NCBI GenBank assembly: GCA_038232055.1
Contig: JBBSIN010000016.1
Location: 1-41,435 of the forward strand
DNA: 41,435 nt
Source of the DNA: JBBSIN01 sp038232055
GTDB lineage: Bacteria; Actinomycetota; Actinomycetes; JADGOV01
Reading direction: 5' to 3'
Program-made: the position numbers and the translations under genes
Shown: one piece after another, positions 15,016-23,249 of the stretch
Layout of the letters: the number at the start of each line of letters is the position of its first letter
How positions within the stretch are numbered: position 1 is the stretch's first letter
The notes under the pieces: generated by a model
Database searches by the model: none
The model's input: the letters and a program-made list of their open reading frames with translations, nothing else
Told to the model about the DNA's origin: nothing

Positions 15016-15033
15016 ACCCTTGCTACCAAGGGT
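15016..15033. promoter_or_regulatory. Palindromic operator candidate upstream of pckA
   Basis: ACCCTTGCTACCAAGGGT is a perfect 7-base inverted repeat around CTAC. It ends 13 bases before a TAGACT -10 element (15047-15052), so it covers the -35 zone of the presumed pckA promoter. A dimeric regulator bound there could control gluconeogenesis; which one is unknown. Confidence 0.5.
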
Positions 15034-15112
15034 GATCAGCGAACGCTAGACTGTCCTGCCTCCAACCCCAAGCCGTCCGGGCCGAGTCGTCCCGGCGACC
15101 CAGGAGGAACCT

Positions 15113-16651
15113 GTGGCATACCAGCTGAAGGCCAAGTCGACCGAGTGGAACCCCTCGCCCGAGCGCTTGCGCGAGCTGGCCGAGAAGATGCCCAACTCCC
15201 AGCCAACGGAGTTCGGCAACGTCGTCGTCAAGGCGCGGGTCGACTCGCGCAGCACCGCGTCGACGTATATCGCGACCGACGACCCCGACTCGGTCACCGC
15301 CCAGACGATCGGCCGCGACGAGGCGGCCCGGCTGGCGGCGCTGCAGGACGACTACATCGCCGGGCAGGACATGGTCGTCGTCGACGGCTATATCGGCAAC
15401 GACCCGACGTTCCGCACCAGGGCGCGCCTGATCATCGAGGCGGCGAACGCCAACGTCGCCGGCATGCAGCAGCAGCTGTATTTCCCGCTCGACGAGGGCG
15501 AGGACCCCGCGTCGTCCGACCCGGCCACCACCGTGGTCTACACGCCCAACCTCGCCGTCGAGGGCTACCCCAACGACCGCGCGATCGTCGTCGACCTCGA
15601 CGCCAACGTCACCCGCGTCATGAACTCCGACTACTTCGGTGAGTCGAAAAAGGGTGGCCTGCGCATGTGGAACAACATCGTCCATGAGCGCGGTGGCCTG
15701 GCCATGCATGCCGGCGCCAAGATGGTCCCGGTCGACGGCGAGAAGAAGACGGTCCTCATCGTCGGGCTCTCCGGTACCGGCAAGACGACCACGACGTTCC
15801 GCGCCGTGCTCGAGTCCAAGCCGGTGCAGGACGACTTCATCGCGCTGATGCCGGGCGGCAAGGTCTACGGCACGGAGAACGGATGCTTCGCGAAGACGTT
15901 CGGCCTCTCGCCCGAAACCGAGCCGGAGATCTACGCGGCCACGACGAAGCCCGATGCCTATCTCGAGAACGTCAGCGTCGACGAGAACGGCAAGGTCGAC
16001 TTCTTCGACACGTCGTACACCAAGAACGGCCGCACCACCTGGCCGTTCCGCTATGTCGACCCGTACGACGCCCGCGACCTCCAGCCGGCCGAGTACCTCG
16101 TCATCCTCAACCGCAACGAGAACATCGTGCCCGGGGTGGCCCGGCTCGACCGCGCGCAGGCGGCGGCGTACTTCATGCTCGGTGAGACGACCGGCACCAG
16201 CGCCGGTGGCAAGGACGAGGAGGGCAAGGCGCTTCGGGTGCCGGGCACGAACCCGTTCTTCCCGCGGCTGCACTCCGACATGGGCAACCGCTTCCTGGAG
16301 CTGCTGGACGGTCACGAGCTCAAGGTTTTCCTGCTCAACACCGGGTCGATCGGTGGACCGGCCGACAGCGACCGGGCGAAGAAAATGAAGATCAGCCACT
16401 CAGCTTCGTTCGTCGAGGGCATCGTCACCGACTCGATCGCCTGGGAGCAGGACCCGGATTTCGGGTACGAGGTGGCCACCAGCGTTCCGGGCATCGACGA
16501 CGAGGAGCTGCTCCAGCCGCGCCGGCTCTACGAGCGGCAGGGCCGTGTCGAGGAGTACCAGCGGACCGTCGCGCGGCTGAAGAAGGAGCGCGCGGAGTTC
16601 CTTGCGAAGTTCCCTGGCCTGGCCGAGGAGATCGTCAAGTCAGTCGGGTAG
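15113..16651 (+). CDS. pckA: Phosphoenolpyruvate carboxykinase, ATP type (divergent)
   Basis: 512 residues from a GTG preceded by AGGAGG. The nucleotide site is of ATP-PEPCK type: LIVGLSGTGKTTTTF (about 220), with QDDFIALMPGG as the kinase-2 region and GCFAKTFGLSPETEPEIYAA. The GTP-enzyme signature CGKTN is absent. The enzyme makes PEP from oxaloacetate for gluconeogenesis. Several positions differ from textbook ATP enzymes: the substrate loop reads DSRSTAST instead of TGRSPKDK, and the metal-His segment is AMHAGAK instead of MHCSAN. It is also shorter than the usual 530-540 residues. This looks like a separate clade. Most actinobacteria carry the GTP enzyme, so this gene may be acquired. Confidence 0.85.
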   Translation: MAYQLKAKSTEWNPSPERLRELAEKMPNSQPTEFGNVVVKARVDSRSTASTYIATDDPDSVTAQTIGRDEAARLAALQDDYIAGQDMVVVDGYIGNDPTFRTRARLIIEAANANVAGMQQQLYFPLDEGEDPASSDPATTVVYTPNLAVEGYPNDRAIVVDLDANVTRVMNSDYFGESKKGGLRMWNNIVHERGGLAMHAGAKMVPVDGEKKTVLIVGLSGTGKTTTTFRAVLESKPVQDDFIALMPGGKVYGTENGCFAKTFGLSPETEPEIYAATTKPDAYLENVSVDENGKVDFFDTSYTKNGRTTWPFRYVDPYDARDLQPAEYLVILNRNENIVPGVARLDRAQAAAYFMLGETTGTSAGGKDEEGKALRVPGTNPFFPRLHSDMGNRFLELLDGHELKVFLLNTGSIGGPADSDRAKKMKISHSASFVEGIVTDSIAWEQDPDFGYEVATSVPGIDDEELLQPRRLYERQGRVEEYQRTVARLKKERAEFLAKFPGLAEEIVKSVG

Positions 16652-16707
16652 TAACTCGACCGGGTAGTAACTCGGTCGGTAGGAACTCGGTCGGTAGTAA
16701 CGCAGCG
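16645..16707 (+). repeat. Four tandem 15-16 base repeats after pckA
   Basis: Units begin at 16645, 16661, 16677 and 16692 and follow the pattern CGGGTAGTAACTCGGT with a few changes. The pckA stop codon TAG lies in the first unit. The array is in the short gap before the GGDEF gene and may be a slippage-prone 3' UTR or a binding array. Confidence 0.75.
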
Positions 16708-16803
16708 TGACCCGAACGGCGTAGCACCGCCTGCGGCCGTCGCCCCATCGCCGGGCGGCGGCCGGCGGTTTTCTCGGGGCCCCACGGCGCTGATCCTCGA
16801 AGT

Positions 16804-18153
16804 ATGGGGAATTGGCCGGGCGGCGTGCTGCTCGCGGCGACCGGCGCGGTCGCCGTCGGCGCCATGCTGCTCGGCGTCCGCCGGGGGCGCTCGGGCCTGC
16901 CCCGGAGCTGGCAGCTACTCACTGCGGGCCTGCTCGCCACTGTCGTCGGGCAGACGCTCGCGGCCGGCTTTGCGGACTGGCGGGGGAGTCATCTCCCGTC
17001 GCTGGCGGACGGCGCCCGCCTGGTGGGATACGCCTTCTTGCTGCCGGGAGCACTGACACTGCTGCACCGCCGTGGCCGCCCTTGGTCCTCCGGTGCCCTT
17101 GTCGACTCGGCGATCCTGGGAACCGGTGCGGGGCTCTACAGCTGGGTGTTCATCGTCGCCCCGCTCGGCGTGGAGACCTCCGCCGGCGTGCTGTGCGCGG
17201 CGTACGCAGCGCTCGACGTGGCCGTCCTGGGACTTCTGTGGCGGCTCGCCACGAACGTCCGGCGGCGTACGCCGGCCTTCCAGCTGCTGTTCGTCGGCGT
17301 GCTGCTCCTGCTCGTCGGTGACGTGCTCGCTGCGGCGTCGATAATGAACGACCCGCCGGTCCTCGTGCCGGTCAGTCGCGTGGCGTCCTACTGCTGCTTT
17401 GCCGCTGCGGCCCTCCGCGCGACGCCCGCTGTGCAACCGCCGGCCATCGCCACGCCGGTGACGTTGAGCACCCGCCGGCTGGTCGCGCTCGCCGTGGCGG
17501 CGCTGACCGCGCCGGGGGTGCTCGCCTTCGAGCTCGCGCGGGGCGACGTGCGTGACGGCTACCTCGTCGTCGTCGCCGGCGGCTGGATCGTCCTGCTCGT
17601 CATCGCCCGGATGGCCGGGCTGGTGTCGCGGATCGAGCAGCAGGCCAAGGTGCTTGCCGAGCAGGCGGCGACCGACGGTCTCACCGGCCTGCCCAACCGG
17701 CGGGCATGGGACGCCGCACTCGCCCGCGAGACCAGCCGGGCGCGTCGCGACGCCGCGCCGCTCGCCGTCGCGCTCGTCGACCTCGACCACTTCAAGCAGT
17801 TCAACGACACCCGCGGTCACCTCGCCGGCGACGAGCTGCTACGAACCGCTGCTAAGGCCTGGCGCAACCGCCTGCGCCCAGGGGACCTGCTGTGCCGCTA
17901 CGGCGGCGAGGAGTTCGCCCTGCTGCTGCCGCGCTGCGCGCTGGAGGATGCGGTGGATCTCGTCGACGAGCTGCGCCGGCGTACGCCGGGGGAGCAGACC
18001 CTCTCGGCCGGTGTCGCGGCGTACGAGGGACTGGACGAGCCCCAGGACGTGGTCGCCAGGGCCGACGCCGCGCTGTACGAGGCCAAGCGCAAGGGACGGG
18101 ACCAGGTGCTGGTAAGTCGGAAGGGACGTCCCGTCAAGACGCCGTTACGCTGA
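16804..18153 (+). CDS. Membrane GGDEF diguanylate cyclase
   Basis: 449 residues: eight or so hydrophobic segments over the first 275 residues, then a GGDEF domain. Motifs are DGLTGLPNRRAW, DLDHFKQFNDTRGH and YGGEEFALLLP (about 365). An RxxD inhibitory site (RPGD) lies five residues before GGEEF, so product feedback is expected. It should make c-di-GMP in response to a membrane or lipid-phase signal. The ATG at 16804 follows the tandem repeat stretch; upstream ribosome site is weak. Like the GGDEF-EAL gene it is an insertion relative to the mycobacterial gene order. Confidence 0.9.
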   Translation: MGNWPGGVLLAATGAVAVGAMLLGVRRGRSGLPRSWQLLTAGLLATVVGQTLAAGFADWRGSHLPSLADGARLVGYAFLLPGALTLLHRRGRPWSSGALVDSAILGTGAGLYSWVFIVAPLGVETSAGVLCAAYAALDVAVLGLLWRLATNVRRRTPAFQLLFVGVLLLLVGDVLAAASIMNDPPVLVPVSRVASYCCFAAAALRATPAVQPPAIATPVTLSTRRLVALAVAALTAPGVLAFELARGDVRDGYLVVVAGGWIVLLVIARMAGLVSRIEQQAKVLAEQAATDGLTGLPNRRAWDAALARETSRARRDAAPLAVALVDLDHFKQFNDTRGHLAGDELLRTAAKAWRNRLRPGDLLCRYGGEEFALLLPRCALEDAVDLVDELRRRTPGEQTLSAGVAAYEGLDEPQDVVARADAALYEAKRKGRDQVLVSRKGRPVKTPLR

Positions 18154-18181
18154 CTCCCCGGGAGTGAGGAGGTGTCCGGAC

Positions 18182-18949
18182 GTGGGGATCCGCGACCTCG
18201 CCTACTCGGCGTACGAGAAGCGGCTCACTGCGTCGCTGGCCGGTGCACCGACGCCGCGCCACGTCGGCGTCATCCTCGACGGCAACCGACGCTGGGCGCG
18301 GGCCGTCGGGGCCGGGGACGTGTCGACCGGTCACCGGCGGGGCGCCGACCGCATCACCGAACTGCTCGGGTGGTGCGGCGACGCGGGGGTCGAGGTGGTA
18401 ACGCTCTGGCTCTTGTCGACGGACAATCTGACCCGGTCGGCGGATGAGCTTGCGCCGCTGTTGCGGATCATCGAACGCACGGTCACCGAGCTGGCCGGAC
18501 CGGCGAAGCCGTGGCGAGTGCACCCGGTGGGTTCGCTCGACCTGCTGCCGGACGAGACCGCGCGGGTGCTGAAGGAGGCGGTCGAACGCACCAGGGACAA
18601 GGCCGGTCTCATGGTCAACGTGGCGGTCGGGTACGGCGGCCGGCGGGAGATCGCCGACGCCGTACGTTCGCTGCTCACTGAGCACGTCGAGCGAGGTACC
18701 TCCCTCGAGGAGCTAGCCGCGCTGCTCGAGGTCGAGCACATCGCGGACCACCTGTACACGCGCGGTCAACCCGACCCGGACCTCGTTATCCGAACGTCGG
18801 GAGAGCAACGCCTGTCGGGCTTCCTGCTATGGCAGAGCGCGCACTCGGAGTTCTATTTCTGCGAGGCGTACTGGCCGGACTTCCGGCGGGTCGACTTCCT
18901 GCGCGCGCTGAGGTCCTACGCCGCTCGTTGCCGCCGCTTCGGGACCTGA
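18182..18949 (+). CDS. cis-Isoprenyl diphosphate synthase (UppS family, Rv1086-like)
   Basis: 255 residues from GTG 18182, preceded by GAGGAGG at good distance. UppS family motifs are intact: VILDGNRRWAR (catalytic Asp about 33), LWLLSTDNLTRS, NVAVGYGGRREIADA, and RTSGEQRLSGFLLWQSAHSE. It adds isoprene units in cis. The short length and place next to phoH2 match Rv1086, a Z,E-farnesyl diphosphate synthase, rather than the decaprenyl synthase Rv2361c; chain length cannot be proved from sequence. The gene starts 28 bases after the GGDEF gene. Confidence 0.9.
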   Translation: MGIRDLAYSAYEKRLTASLAGAPTPRHVGVILDGNRRWARAVGAGDVSTGHRRGADRITELLGWCGDAGVEVVTLWLLSTDNLTRSADELAPLLRIIERTVTELAGPAKPWRVHPVGSLDLLPDETARVLKEAVERTRDKAGLMVNVAVGYGGRREIADAVRSLLTEHVERGTSLEELAALLEVEHIADHLYTRGQPDPDLVIRTSGEQRLSGFLLWQSAHSEFYFCEAYWPDFRRVDFLRALRSYAARCRRFGT

Positions 18950-19054
18950 CGACCCGACTGCGGCGCGGCCGCGTGTCGGGTCGGCGGGGGGTGCCGCTCG
19001 GCGTACGGTCGCTGTGGCGGTCGGGCCGTCGCCGGTCGCCGGAGAGGAATCGGG

Positions 19055-20329
19055 TTGTCCCGTCGGCGTGTGTACGTCCTCGACACCTCCGTGCTGCTGG
19101 CCGATCCCGCCGCTCTCACGCGGTTCGCGGAGCACGACGTCGTCCTGCCCCTGGTCGTCGTGGGCGAGCTGGAGGCAAAGCGCGCCCACCCGGAGCTCGG
19201 GTGGTTCGCGCGGCAGGCCCTGCGCTCGCTCGACGACCTGCGGGCGCGACACGGCCGGCTGGACGCGCCGGTCCCGGTTGGCGCGGACGGCGGAACGCTT
19301 CGGGTCGAGCTCAACAACGTCGACCCACGGGCGAGCGACAACGACGCGCGGATCCTGTCAGTGGCCCGGGCCCTGGCAGACGACGGTGTCGACGTCGTGC
19401 TGGTCTCGAAGGATCTTCCCCTACGCGTCAAGGCGGCGGCCGTCGGCCTGCTGGCCGACGAGTACCGGGCGGAGCTCGCGGTCGAGACCGGCTGGAACGG
19501 CATGGCCGAGGTCGACGTGGCCGACGACGTGGTCGCCGAGCTCTACTCGGCCGAGCGGGTCGAGCTGGAGCCGGCCCGCGACCTGCCGTGTCACACCGGG
19601 CTCGTGCTGGTCTCCTCGCGAGGAAGCGCGCTCGGCCGGGTGCTGCCCGACAAGTCGGTGCGCCTCGTCCGAGGCGACCGGGACGTGTTCGGGCTGCACG
19701 GTCGCAGCGCTGAGCAACGGGTCGCCCTCGACCTGCTCCTCGACGGCGAGATCGGCATCGTGTCGCTCGGTGGGCGGGCCGGCACGGGAAAGTCCGCTCT
19801 CGCGCTCTGCGCCGGCCTGGAGGCGGTGATGGAACGGCGCCAGCATCGCAAGGTCGTCGTGTTCCGTCCGCTCTACGCGGTGGGTGGTCAGGAGCTCGGC
19901 TACCTGCCGGGGTCCGAGTCGGAGAAGATGGCGCCCTGGGCCCAGGCCGTGTTCGACACGCTGGGCGCCGTCGTCAACGACGCCGTGGTCGACGAGGTCC
20001 TCGACCGGGGGATGCTCGAGGTGCTGCCGCTGACGCACATCCGCGGGCGCTCCCTGCATGACGCCTTTGTGATCGTCGACGAGGCGCAGTCGCTGGAGCG
20101 CGGCGTACTGCTCACCGTGCTCTCTCGGATTGGCGCCGGCTCGCGGGTGGTGCTCACCCACGACGTCGCCCAGCGCGACAACCTGCGGGTAGGCCGCCAC
20201 GACGGCGTGGCCGCGGTCATCGAGGCGCTGAAGGGGCACCCGCTCTTCGCCCACGTGACGCTCACCCGGTCCGAGCGGTCGCCGATCGCGGCGCTGGTCA
20301 CGGAGATGCTCGAAGACCTCTCGCTCTAG
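19055..20329 (+). CDS. phoH2: PhoH2: PIN nuclease fused to PhoH ATPase
   Basis: 424 residues. The N-terminal PIN domain (1 to about 135) starts YVLDTSVLLADP and carries acidic residues for a metal-dependent RNase (DTS, VVVGELEAKR, DNDARILSVA). The PhoH P-loop ATPase follows: GGRAGTGKSALAL (about 243) and FVIVDEAQSLE (about 340). PhoH2 proteins unwind and cut RNA. The family often has a small antitoxin-like frame upstream; the 105-base gap here shows no convincing one. The start is TTG 19055 with GGAGAGG 8 bases upstream; GTG 19070 is an alternative. Confidence 0.93.
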   Translation: MSRRRVYVLDTSVLLADPAALTRFAEHDVVLPLVVVGELEAKRAHPELGWFARQALRSLDDLRARHGRLDAPVPVGADGGTLRVELNNVDPRASDNDARILSVARALADDGVDVVLVSKDLPLRVKAAAVGLLADEYRAELAVETGWNGMAEVDVADDVVAELYSAERVELEPARDLPCHTGLVLVSSRGSALGRVLPDKSVRLVRGDRDVFGLHGRSAEQRVALDLLLDGEIGIVSLGGRAGTGKSALALCAGLEAVMERRQHRKVVVFRPLYAVGGQELGYLPGSESEKMAPWAQAVFDTLGAVVNDAVVDEVLDRGMLEVLPLTHIRGRSLHDAFVIVDEAQSLERGVLLTVLSRIGAGSRVVLTHDVAQRDNLRVGRHDGVAAVIEALKGHPLFAHVTLTRSERSPIAALVTEMLEDLSL

Positions 20330-20409
20330 TGCGACGCCCGCTCTAGCACGCCCGCCCGTTGGCGAGATCGCGACCGGCGGCGGATACCCAATCCGGCAGA
20401 CTGTCGCCC

Positions 20410-21213
20410 GTGGTCATCCCCATCCACGACGACAACCCGGTCCGCCGTAGGCCGGTCGTGGTCTACCTGCTGCTGCTGATCAACGTTGCCGTCTTCCTCA
20501 CCGAGCCGATCGTCAAGGCGCCGTTGGTCACCAATCCGAGCAGCGTCGCCTCGGTGTGCGAACAGACGACCTATTTCGACAGGTACGCCGCCATCCCGAA
20601 GGAGCTGGTCAGCAACCGCCAACTGAGCCCCCGCCGCACCATCGTGCAGAGCGACCAGGGCAGCTTCGCGTGCCCGGTCCAGCGCTATCAGAAGGTGCCT
20701 GCCCTCAGCGTGCTGTACTCGATGTTCCTGCACGGCGGCTGGCTGCACCTGCTCGGCAACATGCTCTTCCTCTGGGTCTTCGGAAACAATGTCGAGGACC
20801 GGCTCGGTCGGCTGCGCTTCCTGTTCTTCTACCTGTTCAGCGGCTATGCGGCCGCGTACGGCTTTGCTTTCGGCAACACCGGTTCGACGACCACCCTGGT
20901 CGGGGCGTCCGGCGCCGTCGCCGGCGTACTCGGGGCGTACTTGGTGCTGTTTCCGAGGGCGCGGGTCACGAGCCTGGTGCCGTTCCTGCTCTTCCTACCC
21001 CTGCGCCTCCCGGCCTGGCTGGTGCTGGGCTCCTGGTTCCTCCTGCAGTACGTGTATTCCAGCGGCGGTGCGGTCACCTCGGGCGCGGAGGTGGCCTACC
21101 TGGCGCACGTCGTGGGCTTCCTCGTGGGGGCTCTGCTCGCCTGGCCGCTGCGCCAGCGGCGTCCGCCACCGCCGCCCCGGGGGCAGGCCGAAGTCTGGCG
21201 CTACGGCTACTGA
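20410..21213 (+). CDS. Rhomboid-family intramembrane serine protease
   Basis: 267 residues, six or seven membrane segments. Family features: SMFLHGGWLHLLGNMLFLWV, catalytic Ser in GASGAVAGVLGA (about 167) and catalytic His in YLAHVVGFLVGAL (about 232). A luminal insertion of about 60 residues with two cysteines (SVCEQT and FACPVQ) lies between helices 1 and 2. It cuts membrane proteins within the bilayer; substrate unknown. The GTG at 20410 is preferred to more upstream codons because homologues begin VVIPIHDDNP. It has a Pro-rich C-terminal tail. Confidence 0.92.
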   Translation: MVIPIHDDNPVRRRPVVVYLLLLINVAVFLTEPIVKAPLVTNPSSVASVCEQTTYFDRYAAIPKELVSNRQLSPRRTIVQSDQGSFACPVQRYQKVPALSVLYSMFLHGGWLHLLGNMLFLWVFGNNVEDRLGRLRFLFFYLFSGYAAAYGFAFGNTGSTTTLVGASGAVAGVLGAYLVLFPRARVTSLVPFLLFLPLRLPAWLVLGSWFLLQYVYSSGGAVTSGAEVAYLAHVVGFLVGALLAWPLRQRRPPPPPRGQAEVWRYGY

Positions 21214-21261
21214 AGGCGCCGTGCCGCGTTTTGTCGCACCGCCCGGCTAGGGTCCCGACTC

Positions 21262-22236
21262 GTGACAGACCAACCATTGGCGATTGAGGCCCACGACCTC
21301 CGGCGCAGCTTCAAGGGTGGTGTCGAGGCGGTACGCGGCGTCGACCTCGCCATCCCGCGCGGGGAGATGTTCGGCTTCCTCGGCCCCAACGGAGCGGGCA
21401 AGACGACGACGGTCCGCATGCTGTGCACCCTGCTGCCGCTCACCGGCGGCGAGGCGCGGGTGGCCGGCGTTGACGTCGTCCGAGACCCGTCCGAGGTCCG
21501 CCGGCGGATCGGCGTGGCGCTGCAGGAGGTCGGCCTCGACCCGGTGGCCACGGGCCGCGAGCTGCTCGAGCTGCACTGCGGTCTCTCTCGCCTGCCCCGG
21601 CCGGCGGCTAGGGAGCGCACTCGGGAGCTGCTCGAGCTCGTCGGGCTCACCGACGCCGCCGACCGCGCGATCCGCACCTACTCCGGTGGCATGAAGCGTC
21701 GGCTCGATCTCGCGAGCGCCCTCGTCCACTCGCCCGAGGTGCTCTTCCTCGACGAGCCGACGACCGGCCTCGACCCCGCGAGCCGGATCACCGTCTGGGA
21801 GGAGGTCCGCCGGATCAACGCCACCGGCACGACCGTCTTTCTGACCACGCAGTACCTCGAGGAGGCCGACCAGCTCTGCCGGCGGCTAGCGATCATTGAT
21901 GAGGGCCGCATCGTGGCGCGGGGCAGCCCCGCCGAGCTGAAGCAGCAGCTCGGTTCCGACGTCGTCCACATCGACCTCGGCTCGGCCGACCGGGCGGTGA
22001 CACACACGGCGGTCGACGGGCTGCCCGGCGTCGTGCGCGTCACCGACTCCGCGTCGGGCATCGCCATCGCGGTCAGCAACGGCGCGGCCGCAGTGCCCGC
22101 GGTCGTCCGCGCGATCGGGCAAGCCGGGGTCGAGGTGGCCGCTGTCTCGATCAGCCGGCCGACCCTCGACGACGTCTTCCTCGAGGCGACCGGCCGTCGC
22201 CTGGAGGGTGCCGGCGCTCCGAGGGCTGCGGCGTGA
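21262..22236 (+). CDS. ABC transporter ATP-binding protein (DrrA type)
   Basis: 324 residues from GTG 21262. Walker A GPNGAGKTTTVRML (about 44), signature YSGGMKRRLDLASAL (about 139), Walker B VLFLDEPTTGLDP (about 160), and a C-terminal extension (VVAAVSISRPTLDDVFLEATG) typical of daunorubicin-resistance-like exporters. It powers the permease encoded next, whose GTG overlaps this stop. The substrate is unknown; drug or lipid export is usual for the family. Confidence 0.93.
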   Translation: MTDQPLAIEAHDLRRSFKGGVEAVRGVDLAIPRGEMFGFLGPNGAGKTTTVRMLCTLLPLTGGEARVAGVDVVRDPSEVRRRIGVALQEVGLDPVATGRELLELHCGLSRLPRPAARERTRELLELVGLTDAADRAIRTYSGGMKRRLDLASALVHSPEVLFLDEPTTGLDPASRITVWEEVRRINATGTTVFLTTQYLEEADQLCRRLAIIDEGRIVARGSPAELKQQLGSDVVHIDLGSADRAVTHTAVDGLPGVVRVTDSASGIAIAVSNGAAAVPAVVRAIGQAGVEVAAVSISRPTLDDVFLEATGRRLEGAGAPRAAA

Positions 22237-22988
22237 GCGACGTCGTCCTTCTCGCGAAACGATCGGTCCGCGAGATCTACCGCACCCCGGCGGCGACGCT
22301 GCCGATCCTGTTCATCCCGCTGTTCTTCCTGGCCGTCAACATCGGCCAGGTCGCGAAGACCTTCCCGAGGTCGACGCCGTTCCTGCACGGTCAGCCCTAC
22401 GTCGCGTTCCAGCTGCCGGTCTCCATGATTTTCGCGGTGTCGACAGCCCAATCCGGCCTCGCGCTGGTCACGGACATCGACATCGGTTACTTCGACAAGC
22501 TGCTCACCGCACCGATCCGGCGTACGTCGATCATCTTCGGTCGGCTCGCCGCCGACCTGGTGCGGGGGCTCTTGGCCTCGGCGCTGGTGCTCCTCGTCGG
22601 CCTCGCTTTCGGCGCACGGGTTCGGTCGGGACCGCTGGGCGTGCTGGTGCTGATCGCGCTCTCGGCCCTCTGGGGCGTCGCGTACGCCGGGATTGCCCAG
22701 ACCGTCGCGCTGCGCACCAAGAATGTCCAAACCACCAACGTGAGCTTCATCATCTTCTTCCCGCTGCTGTTCCTCACGCCCAACTTCGTGCCGATCGAGC
22801 AGCTGTCCGGGTTGGTGCAGACGCTGGCCCGGGTCAACCCGGTCACCTATGTGATCGAGGGCCTGCGCTCGCTGGTTCTCACCGGATGGGACGCCGGCTC
22901 GCTCCTGGCGTGCGCCATCACCATCGTTCTCACCGGCCTGGTGCTCACGGCGACGTCGCTGCATGCGATTCGGCACTTCAACGATTGA
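22233..22988 (+). CDS. ABC-2 type exporter permease (DrrB type)
   Basis: 251 residues with six membrane segments. The N-terminal amphipathic stretch SVREIYRTPAATLPILFIPLFFL and the central YFDKLLTAPIRRTSIIFGRLAADLVRG are characteristic of ABC-2 permeases. The start GTG overlaps the ATPase stop (GTGA), indicating coupled translation and a fixed subunit ratio. It forms the membrane half of the exporter. Confidence 0.93.
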   Translation: MSDVVLLAKRSVREIYRTPAATLPILFIPLFFLAVNIGQVAKTFPRSTPFLHGQPYVAFQLPVSMIFAVSTAQSGLALVTDIDIGYFDKLLTAPIRRTSIIFGRLAADLVRGLLASALVLLVGLAFGARVRSGPLGVLVLIALSALWGVAYAGIAQTVALRTKNVQTTNVSFIIFFPLLFLTPNFVPIEQLSGLVQTLARVNPVTYVIEGLRSLVLTGWDAGSLLACAITIVLTGLVLTATSLHAIRHFND

Positions 22989-23041
22989 CCCGGCGGATTG
23001 ACCCCCGCCGGCATTCACTGACGGCCGCCCTGACAGCCAGA

Positions 23042-23057
23042 TGTGACCGGAATCACG
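23042..23057 (+). promoter_or_regulatory. CRP-type binding site
   Basis: TGTGACCGGAATCACG matches the cAMP-receptor consensus TGTGA-N6-TCACA in 9 of 10 defined positions. It is about 193 bases before the transglycosylase start. CRP of mycobacteria and GlxR of corynebacteria control rpf-type cell-wall enzymes through such sites, so the context fits. Confidence 0.6.
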
Positions 23058-23249
23058 CGTGCGCCGATGGCGGTTGTCCGAATCGTCCTGATCAGCCCTG
23101 TTAGCGTACGGATAGTTCCCGGCATTCTTCCCTGATAGTTCGCGCATCGCTGCGCGGCTATACCGCCTGCCGGGCCCGCAGAGCAGCGGCCGCTTCGCAG
23201 GTCGCAAGGTCTCGTCGCAAGTCTGTCGCACGTCGTGGAGGTTGCTGTC

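Noticed and set aside
16708..16803. Intrinsic terminator after pckA
   Set aside because: GC-rich stems can be drawn around CGCCGGGCGGCGGCCGGCGG followed by TTTTC, but several alternative pairings exist and no single stem is convincing.
18950..19054. Antitoxin-like small frame (PhoAT type) upstream of phoH2
   Set aside because: The 105-base gap has no short frame with a ribosome site and a conserved-looking product.
23060..23249. ydaO (cyclic-di-AMP) riboswitch before the transglycosylase
   Set aside because: Such switches often precede cell-wall hydrolase genes in actinobacteria, but the characteristic conserved motifs were not found by eye. A covariance search would decide.
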